Source: Pseudomonadota bacterium
Lineage (GTDB): Bacteria; Myxococcota_A; UBA796; SXON01
NCBI GenBank assembly: GCA_005776735.1
Contig: SXOM01000622.1
Location: 1 to 13,066, forward strand
Reading direction: 5' to 3'
Length of the DNA stretch: 13,066 nucleotides
Of this stretch, positions 8,038-13,066 are shown in pieces (position 1 is the first letter of the stretch; each line of letters opens with the position of its first letter). The position numbers and the translations under genes are program-made. The notes beneath the pieces were generated by a model. That model had not been told where the DNA came from, ran no database searches, and saw only the letters and a list, made by a program, of their open reading frames with translations.

Positions 8038-8739
8038 GTGAGCAAGATGCCTTCTCGCGCCGCCCACCGCCCCGCGCCCGGGTTCATCGAGACCTGGGCC
8101 CCGCACCTGGTGGTGCTCGCCATCCTCGGGGCGGCGATCGGCGCGTTCACTTCGTGGCGGCTCGGCCAGGAGCACAGCGTCGCCGAGACGTTCCCCCTCC
8201 CCGACGGGGAGTCCGTCGCCCACTTCCGCCCGCTCAAGGCCCTGCCGGCCATCGCGGACCGCTGGTCGGACGCCGGCCTGGTGGCGGTCCAGGCCGAGGG
8301 GGTCCGCGCCGACGGGCACGTCGACGCGAGCCACGCCACGCTCCGGGACCCCGTGGTCCGCTACGTGTTCTTCCGGCCGACCGGCCACGGCGAGGGGACC
8401 CGCATCGAGGTCGTGGTGCTGCCGGTAGGCCTGGACGTGCAGTTCGCCAAGGTCACCCAGACCGTCAACGCCAAGTTCCGCCTGCGCAGCGAAGGCCTCG
8501 TGGTCAGCTACACCGACGGCCTGCGACCCGCCGCCGACGAGCAGGCGGTCGACGCCCCGCGCTGCTCGGTGGCCCGCCTGTGGGGGGCGATGCCCACCTC
8601 CACGCCGTTGCCGGCGGGGACGCGCGCGAACCTCACCTACCGGCTCGACCAGTACCGCCTCGACTTTCCGAGCCTGGGTGGTGGTTATGTCTTCGACAAC
8701 ACGTGCCGGCCGCTACGCTCGGGGCGCTCGCCGACCTGA
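8038..8739 (+). CDS. Single-pass membrane-anchored protein of unknown function
   Basis: I do not recognise this 233-residue protein. After a short basic N-terminus it has one transmembrane segment (about 22-39, hydrophobic from HLVVLAIL to GAFTSW), followed by about 190 soluble residues with alternating hydrophobic patterns (VRYVFF, RIEVVVLPVGLDV). This looks like a beta-rich domain, probably outside the membrane. Only two Cys occur in that part (176 and 223), which could form a disulfide. The start is uncertain: GTG 8038 and ATG 8047 (three codons later) are both in frame and neither has a convincing ribosome binding site. It lies 42 bp after LOG and 35 bp before the second MopE/FG-GAP gene, so it is probably in the same operon. 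Coding is supported by position, codon style and lack of overlap. Confidence 0.75.
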   Translation: MSKMPSRAAHRPAPGFIETWAPHLVVLAILGAAIGAFTSWRLGQEHSVAETFPLPDGESVAHFRPLKALPAIADRWSDAGLVAVQAEGVRADGHVDASHATLRDPVVRYVFFRPTGHGEGTRIEVVVLPVGLDVQFAKVTQTVNAKFRLRSEGLVVSYTDGLRPAADEQAVDAPRCSVARLWGAMPTSTPLPAGTRANLTYRLDQYRLDFPSLGGGYVFDNTCRPLRSGRSPT

Positions 8740-8755
8740 ATCTGTCGGGTAAGGT

Positions 8756-8774
8756 GGGGGCTTCGGAGTCCCCC
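8756..8774 (+). promoter_or_regulatory. Hairpin abutting the ATG of MopE/FG-GAP gene 2
   Basis: GGGGG (8756-8760) pairs with CCCCC (8770-8774), with a C/T mismatch, a T-G and a T-A pair inside and a CGG loop. The stem ends at the base before the ATG at 8775. A purine-rich AAGG (8751-8754) lies just upstream. Folding would bring this candidate Shine-Dalgarno near the start codon or block the ribosome; which one applies cannot be told. Confidence 0.35.
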
Positions 8775-10829
8775 ATGCGCCTCGCCCGCCTCTTCTGGTT
8801 CGCACCGGTATTCGGATTCTCCCTGGCCTGTACGGGCCTCTTGGGGGAGGACACCGCGGACACCTCCGGCGGCCCCGACGCGTGCAAGTGGTTCCGCGAC
8901 CAGGACGGCGACGGGTACGGCGACCCCGACAAGAAGGACGCCTCCTGCGAAAAGCCCCCGGGGTACGTGGCCAACGACGAGGACTGCGACGACGAGGATC
9001 CGCGGACCCACCCGGAAGGGACCGAGGTGTGCGACGACGCGGACGCCGACGAAGACTGCGACGGCGACGTCAACGAGGACGACGACAGCCTCGAGCCGAC
9101 CGAGTGGTTCGCGGACGCCGACAACGACGACTTCGGCGACCCCGAGGACAGCCAACGTTCCTGCGATCAGCCCAGCGGCTACGTCCGCGACGATCAGGAC
9201 TGCGACGACGACGATCGCGACATCAACCCCGACGGGCAAGAGGTGTGCGACGGCGCCGGCGGCGACGAGGACTGCGACGGGCTGGTCGACAGCGACGACG
9301 ACTCGATGGCCAGCTCCCCGCTCCCGACCTGGTACCCCGACGACGATGGGGACGGCTTCGGCGACCCCGACGGCACCACCCAGAAGCAGTGCGATGCGCC
9401 TTCCGGCGACTGGGCGACCAACGACGACGACTGCGACGATGGCGACCGCAACGTGAACCCGGACGAGTCCGAGGTGTGCATGAACGGCGTCGACGACAAC
9501 TGCAACGGCTCGGCCGACGGGTGTGGGCTCACCGGCGACATCTCGCTCGGGAGCGCCGACGTGAAGATCTCGGGCACGACCGGCAGCCAGCTCGGCGTGG
9601 CGCTGTGCGGCGGTGGCGACATCGACGAGGATGGCCGCGACGACGTGGTCGTGTACGCCTACCACACCACCAGCGTCGGCGGGGCGTACGCGTTCTACGG
9701 TGGCGCCACCGGCACCCTGCGTGACTCCGACGCCGACGTGAAGTTCTCTGGGGAGAGCGGCGGCGACTCGTTCGGGCGCTCCTGTGCGCTCGGTGACCTG
9801 ACCGGTGACGGGGCCGCCGACGTCGTCATCGGCGACTCGGGCTACGACTACTCGTCCAGCTACTCCAACACCGGCCGTGTCTACCTGTTCTCGAGCCCGC
9901 TCTCGGCCACCGAGACCTCGGCGAACACGATCTACACCAACAACACGGGCACCAGCGACTACATCGGAGGAACCCTGGCGATCGGCGACTGGAGCGGGGA
10001 CGGGCGCAACGACCTGTTCATCAGCGCGTCGGGCGCTGACGAGGTCTTCGCCGACTATGGCACCATCTCCTCCAGCAGCGGCAAGGACATCTGGGGGATC
10101 AACGAGTTCGAGGGCGCGCTCGACTACTCCGGGTTCCTCGCCACCGGCGGCGACGTCGACGGCGACGGGAGCGACGACCTGGTCGCCGGCTATGCGATCT
10201 CCTCGGTCTACGGGGAGCGGGGGTACATCTACCTGATGACCGGGGAATTCGGCGGGTCAGGGCTCACCCTCTCCTCCAAGGCCGACGCGGTGCTCGAAGG
10301 GGACACCAACACGTCCGGGGTGATCGGCTCCGGTCTGTCGATCCGCGGCGATCTGAACGGCGACGGATACGCCGACCTGTCGGCCGGCGATTCCGCCGGC
10401 GATGGACTCTCGAGCAACTCTGGGCGGGTTCACGTGTGCTTCGGTCCGTGGAGCTCGGGGAGCATCCTCGACTGCGAGGTGCTCATCAACGGGGCGTCCG
10501 GCAGCTACTTCGGGGCTACGACCGAGATCATCGGCGACGAGAACGGCGACGGCGAGACCGACCTGCTCGTGGGCGCCTACGGTGCCACCGGCGATGTGGC
10601 CGGCTCGGGTGCGGCCTACCTGTTCCGCGGACCATTCTCTGCGGGCACGCTCTCGGTCAACGACGCCGACGCTTCGCTCAACGGCCCCTCGGGCAACGGG
10701 TACGTGGGCGCCACCTTGGCCGCGGCCGGTGACTTCAACGGGGACGATCTCGCCGACCTGTTGATCGGCGGGTACAACATCAACGGCGGGGCGGGCGCGG
10801 CGTACATCGTGTTCGGCGGCGGGTTGTAG
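8775..10829 (+). CDS. MopE-module and seven-motif FG-GAP propeller lipoprotein 2
   Basis: This 684-residue paralogue of the 5257 gene starts at ATG 8775, chosen because it opens a signal peptide ending SLAC (Cys19, probable lipid anchor); the frame is open far upstream only by chance. A linker (GEDTADTSGG) leads to three full MopE-type modules at about 38-104, 108-176 and 184-250, each with W-(Y/F), DxDGDGxGDP or a variant, a Cys, DCDD and DCDG or DNCNG. Seven FG-GAP motifs follow, starting at D282, D341, D405, D460, D526, D588 and D653, and the chain closes with AAYIVFGGGL. The propeller region is richer in Ser and Thr than in paralogue 1. It has one module fewer, but otherwise the same order. 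It is the last gene of the plus-strand block and converges on the vWA lipoprotein gene 70 bp away. Confidence 0.9.
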   Translation: MRLARLFWFAPVFGFSLACTGLLGEDTADTSGGPDACKWFRDQDGDGYGDPDKKDASCEKPPGYVANDEDCDDEDPRTHPEGTEVCDDADADEDCDGDVNEDDDSLEPTEWFADADNDDFGDPEDSQRSCDQPSGYVRDDQDCDDDDRDINPDGQEVCDGAGGDEDCDGLVDSDDDSMASSPLPTWYPDDDGDGFGDPDGTTQKQCDAPSGDWATNDDDCDDGDRNVNPDESEVCMNGVDDNCNGSADGCGLTGDISLGSADVKISGTTGSQLGVALCGGGDIDEDGRDDVVVYAYHTTSVGGAYAFYGGATGTLRDSDADVKFSGESGGDSFGRSCALGDLTGDGAADVVIGDSGYDYSSSYSNTGRVYLFSSPLSATETSANTIYTNNTGTSDYIGGTLAIGDWSGDGRNDLFISASGADEVFADYGTISSSSGKDIWGINEFEGALDYSGFLATGGDVDGDGSDDLVAGYAISSVYGERGYIYLMTGEFGGSGLTLSSKADAVLEGDTNTSGVIGSGLSIRGDLNGDGYADLSAGDSAGDGLSSNSGRVHVCFGPWSSGSILDCEVLINGASGSYFGATTEIIGDENGDGETDLLVGAYGATGDVAGSGAAYLFRGPFSAGTLSVNDADASLNGPSGNGYVGATLAAAGDFNGDDLADLLIGGYNINGGAGAAYIVFGGGL

Positions 10830-10837
10830 GCGCCGTT

Positions 10838-10890
10838 GGGCGGCGCGCCGCGACCGCGCTGGACGCGGGCCGGGGCGGGCGCGCGCCGCG
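10838..10890 (+). repeat. Intergenic hairpin element, copy B
   Basis: This is the second copy of the element at 5179-5232, in the same orientation. Its 9-bp stem joins 10840-10848 (GCGGCGCGC) and 10881-10889 (GCGCGCCGC). Relative to copy A, the A-T pair 5184/5228 is G-C here (10843/10886), a compensatory change. An inner CCGCG/CGCGG hairpin (10854-10858 with 10864-10868) is possible. It begins 8 bp after the stop of MopE/FG-GAP 2 and ends 9 bp before the stop of the convergent vWA gene, so it could terminate both. No U-tract is seen. Confidence 0.65.
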
Positions 10891-10899
10891 GCTGAACGG

Positions 10900-11874
10900 T
10901 CAGTCGCTGGCGTCCTCGAAGATCGCCCGGAGGCCCGCGGCGACGTCGCTTGGCGCGCAGGCGTCGGCAGGGTCGGTGAGTTCGACGTACAGCCCGCCGG
11001 TCGCGTCGGCAGCCTGCTGGTAGCGCTCCACTCCCCAGGTCTGCGCGCCGTCCAGGCAGGTGCCGTCCTGGTCGTGGTACGCGGGGCCGAGCACGCTGAC
11101 CCGAACCGGCGTCGCGAACTCGGCCAATGTGGACACGTAGGCGTCGGCGTCCGCGGTTCCCGTGGGGGCGCGTCGACTGCCGTCGCCCTCGTCCGACAGG
11201 ATCACGACCAAGGTGTCGGTGTCGTCGCGGAGGAATCCGGCGACCGAGTGGCCGTCCTCGCCGGAGATGGGCGCCGTCTCGTCCCAGCACCCGCCCGGCG
11301 GGTCGCCGGCGGCTCGGCACAACGTGTCCAGCGCGGCCTCCAGGCCCTCCTCGTTGCCGGCGCCTTCGTCGTCGACCCAGCCCGTCGGGCAGAGGCACTG
11401 GAGGTATTGTTCGACCACCTCACCGTCCTCCGGGAGCGGGCAGTCCCCCGGGGACCCCGCGTAGCCGGGGTCCGACCGGAGGTCGGCGTCTCTCCAGTAG
11501 ATGGTGTCGCAGGCCAGGGCGGCGCGGAGCCGTTCCAGGCGGTCATCGTCGCCAAAGGCGACCACCCCGGCGGTCAACGTCCCGGCTTCGCCAGGATCTA
11601 CGCCGGACGTCCGCCCCCGTGACGGGTCGGCGCTGGTCGTGGTGATGGCGATCTGCCATTCGAGGCCGTCGAGGCCGTCGAGCGCCGCCTCCAACCCCAA
11701 GAGGACCGCGCTCGACTCTGTCGCCATGCTCCCGGACGGATCGACCACCAGCAGGATGTCGACGGCGGACGGCTCGTCCGCGCCCGAGGTGTCGTCGCCG
11801 GCGGTGCTGGGGTCGTCGAGGACGCCGCTGCACGCCAGGAGGAGCGGGATGAGCAACAGGGCGAAGGCGCGCAT
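10900..11874 (-). CDS. von Willebrand factor A (MIDAS) lipoprotein
   Basis: The 324-residue product has a clear lipoprotein signal (MRAFALLLIPLLLAC, lipid-modified Cys15) and a Ser/Thr/Asp-rich linker (about 16-37). A vWA domain with a complete DxSxS metal site follows: DPSGSM at 45-50, preceded by DILLVV. A further acidic MIDAS-type loop is VILSDEGDGS (224-233). Between them lies a long insertion (about 110-205) and eight extra Cys (122, 145, 160, 162, 186, 196, 273, 306), fitting a disulfide-bonded domain outside the cytoplasm. vWA domains bind protein ligands through a divalent cation; the ligand here is unknown. The start at 11874 is set by the signal peptide. It lies 25 bp after the MmcQ/YjbR gene on the same strand and converges on MopE/FG-GAP 2. 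Confidence 0.88.
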   Translation of the reverse strand: MRAFALLLIPLLLACSGVLDDPSTAGDDTSGADEPSAVDILLVVDPSGSMATESSAVLLGLEAALDGLDGLEWQIAITTTSADPSRGRTSGVDPGEAGTLTAGVVAFGDDDRLERLRAALACDTIYWRDADLRSDPGYAGSPGDCPLPEDGEVVEQYLQCLCPTGWVDDEGAGNEEGLEAALDTLCRAAGDPPGGCWDETAPISGEDGHSVAGFLRDDTDTLVVILSDEGDGSRRAPTGTADADAYVSTLAEFATPVRVSVLGPAYHDQDGTCLDGAQTWGVERYQQAADATGGLYVELTDPADACAPSDVAAGLRAIFEDASD

Positions 11875-11880
11875 CGCCGG

Positions 11881-11886
11881 AGCGTA
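11881..11886 (-). promoter_or_regulatory. Putative -10 box TACGCT of a leaderless start (vWA gene)
   Basis: On the minus strand TACGCT ends six bases before the ATG at 11874, with CCGGCG between and no Shine-Dalgarno. It lies inside the 25-bp gap after the MmcQ/YjbR stop, so the vWA gene could have its own promoter despite the tight spacing. No TTGACA-like -35 is present. Confidence 0.35.
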
Positions 11887-11899
11887 ACGCCGTCGCCGA

Positions 11900-12244
11900 C
11901 TACCGTTGCAGGCGCTTCGGCGCGGTGAGCGCCCACGCGCGGCGTACGTGCTCCTCGATCTCGGACCAGGGCACGGTGCCATCGAGGCGGATCCCGAGCC
12001 ACCCGTGCACCCCCACGTAGTCGGGGCGGAAGTAGCCCGGGCCGCGGGCGAGGATCTCCGCCTGCAGGTCCTTGGTGCACTTGCAGCTCATCGTGACCTC
12101 GCCGCCCGGCGCGGCGCCCGCGGCGCCGAACATCTTGGCGCCGACGCGGAAGGTCGGGTGCCCCCACGTCAGCTCCTCGTGGGTGCCGGGCAGCGAGAGG
12201 ACGAGCGCACGCAGGCGCGCGAGGGGGTCTTCCGTGGGGTCCAT
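11900..12244 (-). CDS. MmcQ/YjbR family protein
   Basis: The 114-residue product from ATG 12244 matches the MmcQ/YjbR family (PF04237), small cytoplasmic proteins with a proposed DNA-binding double-wing fold. Visible family features are LSLPGTHEELTWGHPTFRVGAKMF (17-39), TMSCKC (51-56), RGPGYFRPDYVGVHGWLGIRLDG (67-89) and the C-terminal APKRL (108-112). Length is normal for the family. I rejected the in-frame extension up to 12382 because it overlaps the preceding gene's stop and contains low-complexity Arg/Gly/Ala translated from an intergenic hairpin. Its biological role is not established. It lies between an exported-protein gene and the vWA lipoprotein gene, and nothing else links it to them. 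Confidence 0.88.
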   Translation of the reverse strand: MDPTEDPLARLRALVLSLPGTHEELTWGHPTFRVGAKMFGAAGAAPGGEVTMSCKCTKDLQAEILARGPGYFRPDYVGVHGWLGIRLDGTVPWSEIEEHVRRAWALTAPKRLQR

Positions 12245-12250
12245 CGCCAG

Positions 12251-12256
12251 CTTGTA
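12251..12256 (-). promoter_or_regulatory. Putative -10 box TACAAG of a leaderless start (MmcQ/YjbR gene)
   Basis: On the minus strand TACAAG ends six bases before the ATG at 12244, with CTGGCG between. It matches TATAAT at four of six positions. No Shine-Dalgarno and no good -35 are visible; the upstream 17-bp spacer lies in a strong hairpin. Confidence 0.35.
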
Positions 12257-12298
12257 GCCCCGCAACCGCGCGGCGCCCAGGCCGCGCGCCGCGGGGCT
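12256..12298 (-). terminator. Strong GC hairpin between the exported-protein gene and the MmcQ/YjbR gene
   Basis: AGCCCCGC (12256-12263) is the exact complement of GCGGGGCT (12291-12298). Inside, GCGCGGC (12268-12274) pairs with GCCGCGC (12281-12287) around a six-base loop. On the minus strand it follows the stop at 12318 and precedes the ATG at 12244, so it could end the upstream transcript. There is no U-tract. Its sequence is not clearly related to elements A and B. Confidence 0.45.
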
Positions 12299-12317
12299 CG
12301 CGCGCGTCCTCCCCGCC

Positions 12318-13066
12318 TCAGGGCATCGGCCACGTCCGCATCCAGCTGGGATCGCCGATGTCGATGAAATAGCCCTGGACACCCGAGGAGTTCTCGTAGA
12401 CCGACGCGGGGGCCAGCACCTCGGCGCAGCTCCCGCCGTCGTAGTCCACGTCCAGGCCGAAGTCGTTCATGCTCGGGAGGCGAAGGCGGTCCCGGACCCC
12501 GTCGTGTTCGAAGACGAAGCAGGTGTAGCCGGTGCCGCAGTCGAGGCCGGACACCTCGGTGAGCTCGCCCGCTTCGTGGATGAGCTCGCTGTAGTGGTCG
12601 GTGTAGTCGACCGTCGCTGCGCCGAGGTGACGCGCAGCGACCGGGTGTTGGGCGTCGGTGGTCGTCCAGGAGCCCACGGCCTGCAGCAAGGGCACACCGT
12701 CCATCCCCTCGTACTCGTTCACCGCAAACGTCACGGTGTCGCCGATCGCGGCCTCCGCACCCTGCACGTCCGCCGGGATCGTCGCGAAGCCATCCGCCAC
12801 GAAGAACCGCTGATAGTCGGTGTACCGGGGCTCCTCGGCGATCGCCACGACCGTGGCCCCGGAGACGACGCTGGCGGGGTTCCACGACCCGCCCCCGCGC
12901 CCGCGGGCGTGGGTGAGCACCTCCTCGAGCCCGGCGTCGTAGTCGGTCGCGAAGGGGGTGTGGGTGAGCAGATCGGCGGGGATCGGGCCCGTCCAACGAT
13001 CGGTCGGCGTGCACGGGCCGCTTTCCCCGTAGTCGGCGTCGGCGTCGGTGTCGGCGTCGGCGTCGG
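12318..13066 (-). CDS. Exported or surface protein of unknown function, 5' partial
   Basis: The frame is open from the window edge (first full codon ends at 13064) to TGA at 12318, giving 248 visible residues; GTG 12920 is internal, not the start. The visible N-terminus is a linker, DADADTDADADYGESG, of the Asp/Ala/Thr kind that follows lipobox cysteines in myxobacterial lipoproteins. The signal peptide would lie outside the window. Two stretches look like tandem small beta-barrel (OB-fold-like) units. The first runs from SVVSGATVVAIAEEP through DYQRFFVADG to LLQAVGSW. The second runs from GELTEVSGLDC through TCFVFEHDG to QGYFIDIGDPSW. That reading is inferred from pattern alone. I recognise no catalytic motif. 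It lies upstream of the MmcQ/YjbR gene with a hairpin between. Confidence 0.75.
   Translation of the reverse strand, partial: DADADTDADADYGESGPCTPTDRWTGPIPADLLTHTPFATDYDAGLEEVLTHARGRGGGSWNPASVVSGATVVAIAEEPRYTDYQRFFVADGFATIPADVQGAEAAIGDTVTFAVNEYEGMDGVPLLQAVGSWTTTDAQHPVAARHLGAATVDYTDHYSELIHEAGELTEVSGLDCGTGYTCFVFEHDGVRDRLRLPSMNDFGLDVDYDGGSCAEVLAPASVYENSSGVQGYFIDIGDPSWMRTWPMP
13032..13066. repeat. Six-unit GTCGGC hexamer repeat encoding the Asp/Ala/Thr linker
   Basis: Six near-perfect GTCGGC units run to the window edge, with one GTCGGT variant; the last unit is cut. On the minus strand they encode Asp-Ala and Asp-Thr dipeptides of the exported protein. Being a multiple of three, unit gain or loss would change linker length without a frameshift. 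The repeat may continue past the window. Confidence 0.8.

Noticed and set aside
6691..8388. Long minus-strand open frame opposite MopE/FG-GAP gene 1, LOG and the anchored protein gene
   Set aside because: It crosses three coding genes in antisense and shows only codon-bias composition.
6906..8774. Long open frame joined upstream to MopE/FG-GAP gene 2
   Set aside because: It is an Arg/Gly-rich shadow of three other genes; the signal peptide at 8775 gives the real start.
5257..10829. Repeated GACGGCGAC motifs as a CRISPR or satellite array
   Set aside because: They lie in frame within coding sequence and encode DxDGDG metal-binding loops; spacing and spacers do not fit CRISPR.

Overview
The window is about 70% GC and densely coded. 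Nearly every Asp is GAC. Its genes include MopE-type 'DxDGDGxG...DCDD' metal-binding modules joined to FG-GAP propellers, a MIDAS-bearing lipoprotein and an Asp/Ala/Thr linker in an exported protein. Together these suggest a myxobacterium-like bacterium (Myxococcota or a related former deltaproteobacterial line). This assignment rests on protein style, not on a marker gene.

Layout. (1) 1-2592 (+): the C-terminal two thirds of a large single-chain PurL (FGAM synthase), cut by the window edge. (2) 2593-2909: a gene-free gap between convergent genes, holding an 82-nt nested inverted repeat. (3) 2910-4133 (-): an exported di-heme oxidoreductase (DUF1111/COG3488 type), divergent from (4) 4200-5156 (+), an exported SurA/PpiC-type peptidyl-prolyl isomerase. 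The pair shares a 66-bp upstream region. (5) 5257-10829 (+): a tight four-gene block with gaps of 12, 42 and 35 bp. It contains MopE/FG-GAP lipoprotein 1, a LOG-family phosphoribohydrolase, an unrecognised membrane-anchored protein and MopE/FG-GAP lipoprotein 2. (6) 10900-13066 (-): a von Willebrand A (MIDAS) lipoprotein, an MmcQ/YjbR-family protein and the 5'-cut end of an exported protein of unknown function.

How the genes may work together. Most products appear to act outside the cytoplasm: heme oxidoreductase, periplasmic foldase, two calcium-type propeller lipoproteins, anchored protein, vWA lipoprotein and exported protein. PurL, LOG and MmcQ/YjbR are cytoplasmic. The two MopE/FG-GAP proteins are paralogues, each with seven FG-GAP motifs after four or three MopE modules. 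They face a MIDAS lipoprotein gene across 70 bp, so both fold types of an integrin head are encoded side by side; any functional link is inference.

The most unusual signal is a pair of intergenic hairpin elements at 5179-5232 and 10838-10890. They are near-identical, lie in the same orientation and bracket the four-gene block. Their 9-bp stems differ only by one compensatory A-T to G-C pair. I see no tRNA, rRNA, CRISPR array or insertion sequence.
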